From: Falsiruegeria litorea R37
GTDB lineage: Bacteria > Pseudomonadota > Alphaproteobacteria > Rhodobacterales > Rhodobacteraceae
DNA length: 64,000 nt
Direction: 5' to 3'
Assembly: GCF_900172225.1 (NCBI RefSeq)
Contig: NZ_FWFO01000004.1
Coordinates: forward strand, 248,001-312,000
Positions 1 to 7,899 of the stretch are shown in pieces. Made by a program: the position numbers and the translations under genes. Below the pieces are notes generated by a model. That model was not told where the DNA came from, did no database searches, and worked only from the letters and a program-made list of their open reading frames with translations. Within the stretch, counting starts at the first letter, position 1, and every line of letters begins with the position of its first letter.

Positions 1-785
1 AGGTCACCCTTATCGAGAGTGCGCGCAACCTTGGTTTTGCGGGGGGCAACAATCTGGCGCTTCGGCGGGCTTGCGGGCGGTACATTCTGCTGCTCAACAC
101 GGATACGTTGATCCATGGTGCGGTGCTGTCCAAAGCCGTTGAATGGATGGACACCCACCCAAAGATCGGGGTGATGGGGCCGCGGGTTCTGAACACGGAT
201 GGCACCATTCAACCGTCGTGCAGTGCCTTTCCGTCACTCAGGTTTCTGGTTATGCAGGCACTTGGGTTAACCCGCATCGAACGGCTGGACAGCTATCGCA
301 TGACCGGATGGGACAGATCGACCGAACGGCACGTCGACGTGATCTCGGGGGCGGCCATGGTGGTTCGCCGCAGTGCCATGGAGCAGGTTGGATTGCTCGA
401 TGAGGCCTTTTTCTTTTACGGAGAAGAGACAGATTGGTGCCTTCGGTTTGCGCAAGCAGGGTGGGGGCTGACTTATGTTCCGATCCCCGCTGTCACGCAT
501 TTTGGCGGCGGTTCTGTGGCAAAGCTTGATCATCGCCGGGATGTGATGATGACCGAAGGTGTCACCCGGCTGCATCGCAAGCATGGCGGAACATTGGCCG
601 GGTTGGCCTGTTTTGCGGTTTTGACCTTTCACAATGCATCGCGCGCGGTGTTCTGGACGGCTTTGGGGTTGGTGCACCCCAATCGCGCAGGTGCGCGTGC
701 CCTGCATTTCTTGTCAGTGGTACGCGATCTGCCACAGGCCTGGCCCCGATTTCGCACCAACGTGACCAAGGGGGCGGCTCAATGA
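1..785 (+). CDS. Family 2 glycosyltransferase, 5' end outside window
   Basis: The frame is open from base 3, so the gene starts before the window; it ends at TGA 783-785. Bases 27-53 encode NLGFAGGNN, a hallmark of WbbL-like rhamnosyltransferases of family GT2, followed by an LLLNTD segment, the usual nucleotide-sugar/metal site, and later by an EETDWCLR segment that fits the acceptor-side acidic motif. A role in adding a sugar to a lipid-linked polysaccharide repeat is inferred from the family and from the cluster downstream. The stop overlaps the next gene's start (ATGA), which implies translational coupling. The sugar donor cannot be read from the sequence. An internal TTG at 108 is not the real start, because conserved GT2 sequence lies upstream of it. 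Confidence 0.88.
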   Translation, partial: VTLIESARNLGFAGGNNLALRRACGRYILLLNTDTLIHGAVLSKAVEWMDTHPKIGVMGPRVLNTDGTIQPSCSAFPSLRFLVMQALGLTRIERLDSYRMTGWDRSTERHVDVISGAAMVVRRSAMEQVGLLDEAFFFYGEETDWCLRFAQAGWGLTYVPIPAVTHFGGGSVAKLDHRRDVMMTEGVTRLHRKHGGTLAGLACFAVLTFHNASRAVFWTALGLVHPNRAGARALHFLSVVRDLPQAWPRFRTNVTKGAAQ

Positions 786-2020
786 TGCGTGTCCTGATAA
801 TCGCCCCAAATGTCGATGCCACCGATGTCGGAGAGGCCTTGATTGCCTATAAGTGGGCCAAGGCGCTGTCTAAACGCGTGAACTTGACCGTGTTGACCTT
901 TCAGCGCCAAGGGCGCCAGAGCGTTGCAGACCAATTGCCTGAGGCTCGGGTCGTGACCTGGCCCGAGCCCGCTTGGGCCCGGGTACACGAGCGGGTGAAC
1001 GCGATGCTCAAACCCGCCTGGCCGGTGTTTTCAGGCCACGTGCGCCGCTGGATTTCCGAGCAGATGAAACAGGGTGAGCACTTTGATATCGCGCATCAAT
1101 TGATGCCACAGGCTGCCCGTTATGCCTCGCCCCTGCGCCACTTTGAGATACCTTATGTCATCGGTCCCCTGGGTGGTGCTTTGGACACCCCAGAGGCATT
1201 CCGATCCGAGGCTGCAAGCGCGCCGATGTTTACCAGGTTGCGGGGGCTGGATGCCTATCGGTTTCGTCACGACCCATGGCTGCGGGCCAGTTACATGCAG
1301 GCCGCCTGTATGTTGGGTGTTGCACCTTATGTGCGTGATGTTCTGTGCGACATTCCCTTGCAGCGGTTCGAGCCGATGCTTGAATTGGGCATCGATGATG
1401 TCGAGCCGGTGCAGCCGCGCGCCCGTATTCCCGGGCAGATGCGCATCCTCCATGTCGGTCGTGCGGTGCGCACCAAGGGGTTGCGCGACACGGTTCGTGC
1501 GCTTGCGCAGTTGCGGGATATGCCGGGTGTGACGCTCACCAGCGCGGGGGATGGAGAAGAACTCGACCTGTGCCAGACCGAGGCCGAGCGGCTTGGGGTA
1601 TCCGACCGGGTGCACTTCCTCGGCAAGGTGCCACGCGATCAGCTGGAAACGCTATATGCCTCGCATGACGTGTTCTGCTTCCCGTCATTTCGTGAACCCG
1701 CTGGCGGGGTGCTCTATGAAGCGATGCGCCATGGTCTGCCAATCGTGACTGCCGACCGGGGCGGACCAAGCTGGATCGTGGATGACACATGCGGCTTCCG
1801 CTTGCCGGTGAGAACGCCCGAACAGTTCGCCACCTCGATCGCTCAGGTCCTTGGAACGCTTGCTCAGGATGCAAAGTTGCGGGCACGACTGGGAGAGGGC
1901 GCACGGGCCAAGGTTCTGCGCGAGGGCCTGTGGGCGAACAAGGCGGATCGTCTGGTCGATCTATATACCGATTTGCTGCCCGCCTCGGCGGGTCAGCGGG
2001 CTATCCCAAAGCATAGTTGA
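782..2020 (+). CDS. Family 4 (group 1) glycosyltransferase
   Basis: A 412-residue GT-B fold glycosyltransferase. The C-terminal half carries HVGRAVRTKGL near residue 224 and the GT4 EX7E pair (Glu305 and Glu313 in REPAGGVLYEAM), which binds the nucleotide-sugar donor. The N-terminal acceptor domain occupies roughly residues 1-200 and has no membrane segment. It overlaps the preceding GT2 gene by 4 nt (ATGA). In this setting it probably adds one sugar of an exopolysaccharide repeat unit at the inner face of the cytoplasmic membrane. The exact linkage is unknown. The next gene follows after a 106-base gap, the longest within this cluster, so a new transcript may begin there. Confidence 0.88.
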   Translation: MMRVLIIAPNVDATDVGEALIAYKWAKALSKRVNLTVLTFQRQGRQSVADQLPEARVVTWPEPAWARVHERVNAMLKPAWPVFSGHVRRWISEQMKQGEHFDIAHQLMPQAARYASPLRHFEIPYVIGPLGGALDTPEAFRSEAASAPMFTRLRGLDAYRFRHDPWLRASYMQAACMLGVAPYVRDVLCDIPLQRFEPMLELGIDDVEPVQPRARIPGQMRILHVGRAVRTKGLRDTVRALAQLRDMPGVTLTSAGDGEELDLCQTEAERLGVSDRVHFLGKVPRDQLETLYASHDVFCFPSFREPAGGVLYEAMRHGLPIVTADRGGPSWIVDDTCGFRLPVRTPEQFATSIAQVLGTLAQDAKLRARLGEGARAKVLREGLWANKADRLVDLYTDLLPASAGQRAIPKHS

Positions 2021-2126
2021 GCTCACCTTTGTTGGCGTCAGGGTGACTTTTGCGACGCCTCATCAAAGGGTTAAGTCCGCGTAGATTTGTTCTCAAGACA
2101 TCGAAGAGAAACTTGGGAGCAAAACA

Positions 2127-2594
2127 ATGACTGACCATTCACGCAACAGTCCCGTTGTTCTGGCCGTCTCGTCCGGCGGAGGGCATTGGGTTCAGATGCA
2201 GCATCTGTCGCCTGCTTTTGCCGGGGCTGAGGTGCACTATGCCACCACCGATAGCACGGCCTCTGATGGCGTAAGCGATGGGCAAGTGCACACGTATCCG
2301 GACGCCAACAAGGATACGCCGTTGCGTCTGATTGCATGCGTGTTGCGGCTGGCCTGGATCGTGCTGCGGGTGCGTCCTGATGTGGTCATTTCAACTGGTG
2401 CCGCAGGCGGGTTTCTCGCCATTCGCCTCGCCCGTCTGATTGGCGCCCGCACGATGTTCATCGACTCGATTGCCAATGCCCGCGCTCTGTCGATATCGGC
2501 GCGCTTGTCGCTGGATGTCGCGGACCGCGTTCTGTCGCAATGGCCAGCTGTCGCTGACCTGACCGGTGCCGAATACCGCGGCGCAGTGATCTGA
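2127..2594 (+). CDS. PssD/Alg14-like glycosyltransferase subunit
   Basis: A 155-residue protein with the N-terminal SSGGGHWVQM loop (about residues 13-22) typical of Alg14, PssD and EpsE-type proteins. Known family members anchor and activate a partner catalytic subunit (Alg13/PssE), together forming one GT-B glycosyltransferase that often transfers glucuronic acid or N-acetylglucosamine onto a lipid-linked sugar. The partner gene follows 29 bases downstream, which supports this reading. A hydrophobic stretch around residues 60-75 could sit at the membrane. Start ATG 2127 has a GGGAGC ribosome-binding sequence upstream. The sugar specificity is not determined. Confidence 0.85.
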   Translation: MTDHSRNSPVVLAVSSGGGHWVQMQHLSPAFAGAEVHYATTDSTASDGVSDGQVHTYPDANKDTPLRLIACVLRLAWIVLRVRPDVVISTGAAGGFLAIRLARLIGARTMFIDSIANARALSISARLSLDVADRVLSQWPAVADLTGAEYRGAVI

Positions 2595-2623
2595 AACCTG
2601 CACTGTCCCAAAAGGATCCCCCC

Positions 2624-3166
2624 ATGATTTTCGCAACCGTTGGCACGCAGCTGCCATTTGATCGCATGCTTCATGCCCTGGACGATTGGGCCGGTGGCAA
2701 TCCAGGTGTTCCGGTTTTCGCTCAGATTGGCAGCAGCCAGGGGTCGTTTCAAAACATGGAGACGATCGAAAATCTGGGGCAGGCCGAGTTCCGTCAACGC
2801 TTCAAGGCGGCCCGGCTGATTGTGGCCCATGCTGGTATGGGCACCATCTTGTCCGCAGCCGAGCTGGGCAAGCCAATCATTCTGATGCCGCGTCGCTTTC
2901 ATCTTGGCGAACACCGCAACGATCACCAAATGGACACCGCGCAAGAAATGGCACGCCTGTCGAATGTGACGGTGGTCGAGGACAACGAAGCGCTGCATGA
3001 AACCTTGGATTGGTATGTCCGATCCGGGTGCGAGGTCGCGATAGCTCCGGTTCAACCCGATGTCGCCACGCTGGAACCACTGCTCGAGGTCATTCGGGAC
3101 TTTGTCTGGGATGGCCACGAAGACCAGCATGTCCTGCCATCCAATGACACGGTGAGGGCGGTATGA
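2624..3166 (+). CDS. PssE/Alg13-like glycosyltransferase catalytic subunit
   Basis: A 180-residue GT28 C-terminal-type domain. It begins MIFATVGTQLPFDRM, the canonical start of PssE/Alg13 proteins, and carries a HAGMGT loop near residue 70 that contacts the UDP-sugar diphosphate. It should pair with the PssD-like product encoded just upstream to make a two-chain glycosyltransferase. The stop overlaps the ATG of the next glycosyltransferase by 4 nt (ATGA at 3163-3166), so the genes are translationally linked. The split PssD/PssE arrangement is common in rhizobial and roseobacter exopolysaccharide loci. Confidence 0.87.
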   Translation: MIFATVGTQLPFDRMLHALDDWAGGNPGVPVFAQIGSSQGSFQNMETIENLGQAEFRQRFKAARLIVAHAGMGTILSAAELGKPIILMPRRFHLGEHRNDHQMDTAQEMARLSNVTVVEDNEALHETLDWYVRSGCEVAIAPVQPDVATLEPLLEVIRDFVWDGHEDQHVLPSNDTVRAV

Positions 3167-4002
3167 GCAAGGCCACCATCCTCATCCCGGCTCACGACGA
3201 AGCCGAAGTGATTGGGCGCACGCTCTGGTTCCTGTCGCGCGGCCTGCGTTTGGACGATTTTCAGGTCATCGTGATCGCGAATGGCTGTTCAGATGCCACC
3301 GCTGCCCGTGCCCGTGCAGCTTTGCCGCAAGCTCGGATCATCGAGACTGAGCAGGCAGGAAAATGCCATGCGCTGAACCTGGGGTATGCAGCAGCGAATA
3401 CGCAAGCGCCGATTGTCTGCATGGACGCAGATTTGGATGTAACGGCCGAATCTGTCACCGCGCTTGTCGCCGCAGTAAGTGACCAGGACGCAATGGCGGC
3501 CTGCGGCAAGATGAAAGTTGATACGGCGCACGCATCTGCTCTGGTTCGGGCCTTTTATCAAGGGTGGCGATCAAACCCTTACTTTGATCGGGGAAAGTTC
3601 GGTGGATTGTTTGCCGTGTCCGCATCTGGTGCCGCGCGGGTGTTCCCGTTGCCGGACGTGACCGCAGATGACGAATACGTACGCCGCAGCTTTGGCGAAG
3701 GGCAGGTTGCGACCGTTCCTGGGTGTACTTTTGTGGCTCGGTCCCCAGCGACGCTCGGTGCGCTTGTCAACATTCGCCGCCGCAGTCTCAGGGGGGCCCG
3801 TGAGGTTGCCAAACTGGGCCTGCCCAGCCCCGAGCGGATCCGTAGGTTCCGCATGTTGGGGCGTGCGTTGTCGTCCCCGCGTGAGGCTTTGCCGATTGCC
3901 GTCTTTCTGGCCGTGGTCACCTGGGTGCGACTGGCGCTTGTGTTCGAGGTTGCCGATGAAACCCGTTGGGAACGTGACCTGACCTCACGTGCGGTGCGGT
4001 GA
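3163..4002 (+). CDS. Family 2 glycosyltransferase
   Basis: A 279-residue GT-A fold enzyme. The N-terminus (TILIPAHDEAEVIGRT) and MDADLD around residues 87-92 are the standard GT2 nucleotide-binding and DxD metal sites. A hydrophobic segment near residues 245-262 may hold the C-terminus at the membrane. It overlaps PssE upstream (ATGA) and the co-polymerase gene downstream (GTGA), placing it inside a single co-translated unit. Likely role: adding a sugar to the undecaprenyl-linked repeat. Substrate unknown. Confidence 0.86.
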   Translation: MSKATILIPAHDEAEVIGRTLWFLSRGLRLDDFQVIVIANGCSDATAARARAALPQARIIETEQAGKCHALNLGYAAANTQAPIVCMDADLDVTAESVTALVAAVSDQDAMAACGKMKVDTAHASALVRAFYQGWRSNPYFDRGKFGGLFAVSASGAARVFPLPDVTADDEYVRRSFGEGQVATVPGCTFVARSPATLGALVNIRRRSLRGAREVAKLGLPSPERIRRFRMLGRALSSPREALPIAVFLAVVTWVRLALVFEVADETRWERDLTSRAVR

Positions 4003-6068
4003 CAGGCATGACTCTCGCAGCTCTCCCCCAACCCACGGTCACGGAACAGGCCACACCGGTCCTGCCGCCGGTTGAGGCGCCGGAACAAAACCCGTTGGCC
4101 GGGTTCGCCCGTGCCCTGCGGGGGCGCTGGAAACGCGCCATGGCCGGGGCCGCAGCGCTTGGGGCGATCTGCGCCGGTCTGGGCTATCTTGCCGGTGTTC
4201 AGCTGTACGAGGCACAGGCCATCCTGCGGGTGTTCCCTCAGGAGACCAACATCCTCTACTCGACCGGAGAGGCCTCGGTCCTGAAAACCTTTGATAGTTT
4301 CGTCAAGGCCGAGACCACCTATGTTGCCTCGCACCCGGTTATGTCGCGGGCGGTGGACACTATTGCGGTCCAGGATCCCGAAACGGCGGGGGGGATCCGG
4401 GTCTCTGACCTGGCGGGCTCGGTTGAAATCCGCCGCTCGGACAGTCTGATCATTCTGAAAACCAAAAGCCGCGATCCGGGCTTTGCACAGATTAAACTGG
4501 ATGCGGTGGTTTCGGCCTATCTGACGCTCAAGAACGAAGCCAAAGAGGCCCGCTCGGCAGTGCGTCTGGCAGAGTTGTATGCGCGTGAGCAGGAACTGGT
4601 CGAACGCCTAACCGATCTACGCGCCACCCAGCTTGAAGTAGGGGGTGAGTATGGCATGAACGCGCTGGCCAAGGCACATATCGAAAAGATCGCTCAGATT
4701 GACGGTCTGGCCGCGCGAAAATCCGAAGTGGCCGCGACCCTGATTGCGTTGGAAGCCAACAGTGGCGGCGCCTCGGCCGATACCTCGGACGAAGAGATCA
4801 TGCGCGCCACCCTGCTGGACCGGGCGATGGCGGATCTGAACTTTGAGCGCGCCAAACTGATGAGCCAATTGGCTGGGCTGCGTGCCGGGTATCAGGGGCA
4901 GAACAATGCGCGGTTCGAACTGAAGGTCGCAGCCAAGCTGGATGAGATCGCGGTGATCGAAAAGGCGCTGGCGGATCGTCGCGAGCAGATCAAGGTGTTG
5001 GGGCAGACCGGTGCATTGACCGACGCCTCGGCCGAAGGCACGGACACCAGCCTGGCCGACATTCGCGCCCTTTACACCAAGGTCGAAGGACAACTTGCCA
5101 ACGCGCGCAAAGAGGCGCGCGATCTCAACCGCCGCCGGATCGAGCTGGATCAGGTCGAGCAGGACATAGACGAGGCGCAAAAGCTGCTGGAAGAAACCCG
5201 CCGCGCACTTGAGGTGATCCGCCTGGAGACTGGGCGCGCTCTGCCGGGGTATGCGGTTTTGATGTCGCCCGCCTCGCGTCCGACCAACCCTGTCAGCGAC
5301 AGCCGCAAGATGCTGGCTGCTGCGGGGCTTGTCGGCGGTGCCGGGCTGTCGCTGTTGATTGCCCTTGGACTTGGCATGGCCGAGCGGCGCGTGCGCTTTG
5401 CCGAAACCCTGTCTTCGGTCGAGCATCGCGTGCCTGTCCTTCAGGTCTCGGACGCGGGCAGTGACGACGCACAGGCCGCCGACCTGTTGCGCAATGAATT
5501 GCAACTGCGTCCCCTGCGTCATCCGCGCCTTGTGGGCAAAGCACCCATCATTGCCGTCACCTGCGCCGCCGACCGCGACACAACCGAATTGGCCCGGGCC
5601 CTGGCCGCCAGCTATGCCCGAGCCCGGATGAAAGCCCTCTTTGTCGAAGGCGACATCGTGGTAACGCAGACCTCGGTGCCCGCAAACCGTTGGCGCAGTG
5701 TGCTGAGCGACGAGGGCGGACATCCCCGTGCCATGCGTGGCAGCACTGGCGCTTGGGAACTGCGCAAAGGCCCCGAGAGCGATATCGACGACACCTCGGT
5801 TTCGGCCCCGATGGTGCGCCGGTCGTTGGACAAGCTGGTGGGTGATTTCGACGTGATCGTTGTTTCGGCCGGAAGCCTGACAGACCGCCTTGCCAGCAAG
5901 TTTGTACTGTCCGCCAGCGATGTGGGGGTGGTGGAAATGTACCCCGGCGACGCCAAGGACGCTGTTCTTTCCCAAATCGACTGCCTCGACACCTTGCCCC
6001 GAAACGGCAGCGTCGCGGTGATGCGAAATGCCTTGCCAGCCGATCCCTGGCTGAGCGTGCGGACTTGA
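3999..6068 (+). CDS. Wzz/Wzc-type polysaccharide co-polymerase with decayed kinase domain
   Basis: About 689 residues. It has a membrane segment near residues 50-65, a long charged, coiled-coil-rich periplasmic region, a second membrane segment near 437-460 (after a Pro-rich ASRPTNPVSD linker), and a cytoplasmic domain of about 180 residues. This is the layout of PCP-2a chain-length regulators such as Wzc or ExoP. The cytoplasmic part resembles a BY-kinase/ParA fold (IIAVTCAADRDTTELARALA, then VIVVSAGS) but has no GxxxxGK[ST] Walker A loop and no C-terminal tyrosine cluster, so tyrosine-kinase activity looks lost. Start: GTG 3999 overlaps the upstream stop; ATG 4008 is an alternative. Expected job: control of polymer length and export in this cluster. 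Confidence 0.82.
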   Translation: MTGMTLAALPQPTVTEQATPVLPPVEAPEQNPLAGFARALRGRWKRAMAGAAALGAICAGLGYLAGVQLYEAQAILRVFPQETNILYSTGEASVLKTFDSFVKAETTYVASHPVMSRAVDTIAVQDPETAGGIRVSDLAGSVEIRRSDSLIILKTKSRDPGFAQIKLDAVVSAYLTLKNEAKEARSAVRLAELYAREQELVERLTDLRATQLEVGGEYGMNALAKAHIEKIAQIDGLAARKSEVAATLIALEANSGGASADTSDEEIMRATLLDRAMADLNFERAKLMSQLAGLRAGYQGQNNARFELKVAAKLDEIAVIEKALADRREQIKVLGQTGALTDASAEGTDTSLADIRALYTKVEGQLANARKEARDLNRRRIELDQVEQDIDEAQKLLEETRRALEVIRLETGRALPGYAVLMSPASRPTNPVSDSRKMLAAAGLVGGAGLSLLIALGLGMAERRVRFAETLSSVEHRVPVLQVSDAGSDDAQAADLLRNELQLRPLRHPRLVGKAPIIAVTCAADRDTTELARALAASYARARMKALFVEGDIVVTQTSVPANRWRSVLSDEGGHPRAMRGSTGAWELRKGPESDIDDTSVSAPMVRRSLDKLVGDFDVIVVSAGSLTDRLASKFVLSASDVGVVEMYPGDAKDAVLSQIDCLDTLPRNGSVAVMRNALPADPWLSVRT

Positions 6069-6092
6069 CCTTTTGGACCACAGGAGATTGCA

Positions 6093-6737
6093 ATGACCAT
6101 GACCTCAATTGCTCCCGTAAAGCGCACCTCAAAGTTGCCCAAGGTCAACGCCAAGCGGGTGCTGGATCTGGTCTTGACCGGGTTGATTTTGCTGGCGATC
6201 TGGCCGGTTCTGGCGATCGTTGCGGGGCTGGTTGCGCTGACTTCGCGCGGGCCGGTGTTTTTTGTGCAGACCCGGGTGGGGCGCTATGGGGAACCGTTTC
6301 GGATGCTCAAGTTCCGCTCGATGTACCGCGATGCCGAGACGCGTCGGGCGCAATTGGTCCAGCACAGCGAACGAGACGGCGTCTGTTTCAAGATGCGCAA
6401 GGACCCGCGCGTCACCCCGGTGGGTCGGTTCATCCGTCGCTGGTCGCTCGATGAGTTGCCGCAACTGATCAACGTGCTCAGGGGCGACATGTCGCTGGTC
6501 GGCCCGCGCCCGGCCTTGCCGCAAGAGGTTGCGGCCTATTCCGCCAAGGCGCATGGGCGCCACAGCGTTCTGCCCGGCATCACCGGCCTGTGGCAGGTAT
6601 CGGGCCGCGCGGACGTGAGCTTTGATGAGATGATCGCGCTGGATCTGGCCTATGCCCGGCAGGTCTCTGTTCTGACGGATATCCAGATCATGTTCCGCAC
6701 ATTCCAGGCCGTCTGGGGCGGGCGCGGGGCCTATTGA
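6093..6737 (+). CDS. ExoY-like undecaprenyl-phosphate sugar-1-phosphate transferase
   Basis: A 214-residue bacterial sugar transferase. One hydrophobic segment (about residues 27-50) precedes the catalytic core with KFRSMYRDAETR, then DPRVTPVGRFIRRWSLDELP and DMSLVGPRPALP, the signature block of the family. The short single-helix form matches ExoY/PglC-type monotopic enzymes rather than the five-helix WbaP type. These enzymes move a sugar phosphate from a nucleotide sugar to undecaprenyl phosphate, starting the lipid-linked repeat. AGGAGA lies just upstream of ATG 6093. It sits between the co-polymerase and rfbA, consistent with one biosynthetic operon. Confidence 0.92.
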   Translation: MTMTSIAPVKRTSKLPKVNAKRVLDLVLTGLILLAIWPVLAIVAGLVALTSRGPVFFVQTRVGRYGEPFRMLKFRSMYRDAETRRAQLVQHSERDGVCFKMRKDPRVTPVGRFIRRWSLDELPQLINVLRGDMSLVGPRPALPQEVAAYSAKAHGRHSVLPGITGLWQVSGRADVSFDEMIALDLAYARQVSVLTDIQIMFRTFQAVWGGRGAY

Positions 6738-6762
6738 CCAGTTGTTTTCACGGAGGATTTAC

Positions 6763-7653
6763 ATGACCCATAAAGGTATCATTCTGGCCGGCGGCAACGG
6801 CACGCGGTTGCGCCCCCTGACCACCGGCATCAGCAAGCCGCTTCTGCCGGTCTATGACAAGCCGATGATCTATTACCCGATCAGTGTCTTGATGATGGCC
6901 GGTATTCGCGACATTGCGATCATCACTTCGCCCCAGGATCAACCCATTTTTCAACGGTTTCTGGGCGACGGGCGGCAGTGGGGCGTGTCGTTCACCTGGA
7001 TTGTGCAGCCTTCGGCCGATGGCATCGCGCAGGCCTATACCTTGGCTGAGGGGTTTCTGGATGGCGCACCGTCCGTGCTGGTGCTGGGGGACAACCTGTT
7101 CTTTGGTCCCGACCTTGCCGAGCGCTTGCAAGCAGCCTTGAGGGAGAACCGAGGGGGGACGATTTTTGCCTATCAGGTCGAGGATCCCAAACGATACGGC
7201 GTTGTGGCCTGTGAGGGGGATACCGTGACCGGGATCGTTGAAAAGCCCGAGGTGCCGCCGTCAAACTTTGCGATCACGGGGCTGTATATTCTGGACGGCA
7301 CCGCGCCCGAACGCGCGCGTCGGGTTGAGCCGTCCAACCGTGGTGAGCTTGAGATCGTGTCGCTGCTGGAAAGCTATCTGACCCAAGGAGAGTTGTCCGT
7401 GGAACGGTTGGGGCAGGGCTATGCCTGGTTTGATGCTGGCACCCATCAGGCGCTGCTCGAGGCCAGCTGCGCGGTCCAGCAGTTGCAACAAAACGGGCAG
7501 GTGCAGGGCTCACCGGATCAGGTTGCTTTGCGCAACGGGTGGACCTCGCAGCGGGCGTTTCTGCGTTCGGTCGAAGAATTGGCGAAGACGGAAACCGGCG
7601 CCATGCTCAGTCGTTTGATCCCCGGTCCAAAGGCCAGTGTCGCGGCCTCGTGA
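6763..7653 (+). CDS. rfbA: Glucose-1-phosphate thymidylyltransferase
   Basis: A 296-residue RmlA/RfbA. The N-terminus MTHKGIILAGGNGTRLRPLT contains the GGxGTRL nucleotide-binding loop and is followed by SKPLLPVYDKPM; LVLGDNLF carries the metal-binding Asp. It makes dTDP-glucose from dTTP and glucose-1-phosphate, the first step to dTDP-L-rhamnose. I chose ATG 6763 because CGGAGGA lies 7 bases upstream; an upstream in-frame TTG at 6742 lacks support. The partner genes rfbB, rfbC and rfbD are not in the window, so they must lie elsewhere. It is the last gene of the polysaccharide block. Confidence 0.95.
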   Translation: MTHKGIILAGGNGTRLRPLTTGISKPLLPVYDKPMIYYPISVLMMAGIRDIAIITSPQDQPIFQRFLGDGRQWGVSFTWIVQPSADGIAQAYTLAEGFLDGAPSVLVLGDNLFFGPDLAERLQAALRENRGGTIFAYQVEDPKRYGVVACEGDTVTGIVEKPEVPPSNFAITGLYILDGTAPERARRVEPSNRGELEIVSLLESYLTQGELSVERLGQGYAWFDAGTHQALLEASCAVQQLQQNGQVQGSPDQVALRNGWTSQRAFLRSVEELAKTETGAMLSRLIPGPKASVAAS

Positions 7654-7664
7654 AAATGTGCACG

Positions 7665-7693
7665 AGCGGGAATTTGCCGGGCGATTTCCCGCT
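7665..7693 (+). terminator. Hairpin downstream of rfbA
   Basis: Twelve bases after the rfbA stop, AGCGGGAA (7665-7672) pairs perfectly with TTCCCGCT (7686-7693) around a 13-base loop, followed by a short TATT. The stem is moderate and the T tract weak, so this is a possible but not strong intrinsic terminator for the polysaccharide operon. Confidence 0.4.
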
Positions 7694-7700
7694 TATTGAA

Positions 7701-7730
7701 GCCCCTGTCACCACGCATTAGGTCAGGGGC
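7701..7730 (+). promoter_or_regulatory. Hairpin masking the ribosome-binding site of the 45-residue peptide
   Basis: GCCCCTG (7701-7707) is perfectly complementary to CAGGGGC (7724-7730), and the second arm ends at the base before ATG 7731. The only purine-rich sequence available as a Shine-Dalgarno lies in that second arm, so folding would hide it. That suggests translational control, or possibly a second terminator stem. The role is inference. Confidence 0.35.
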
Positions 7731-7868
7731 ATGAGCAACGAATCCCAAACTGTTAGCCCCGCTTCGACTGGTCTGGACAAGACTCTGGTCACCTTTGCTG
7801 TCGTGTTGGCGTCGCTGGGGATCATTGCGGTTACCAGCACATTGCTTAGTGTTTGGATCGTCTTTTAA
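7731..7868 (+). CDS. Small single-helix membrane protein, 45 residues
   Basis: ATG 7731 to TAA 7866-7868 encodes 45 residues: a polar N-terminus (MSNESQTVSPASTGLDK) and one hydrophobic helix from about residue 19 to the end (VTFAVVLASLGIIAV and on), finishing WIVF. The composition (charged or polar head, one uninterrupted helix, immediate stop) is typical of a genuine bitopic micropeptide rather than chance. It lies 77 bases after rfbA and is preceded by a hairpin that covers its ribosome-binding site. I recognise no family. It could be a membrane accessory to polysaccharide export, but nothing in the sequence proves this. Confidence 0.55.
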   Translation: MSNESQTVSPASTGLDKTLVTFAVVLASLGIIAVTSTLLSVWIVF

Positions 7869-7899
7869 ATTCCCAGGCTTTCCATTCTTTTCTAGCTGT

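Noticed and set aside
1-7653. Complete dTDP-rhamnose pathway
   Set aside because: Only rfbA is present; rfbB, rfbC and rfbD are not in the window, so no full pathway can be claimed.
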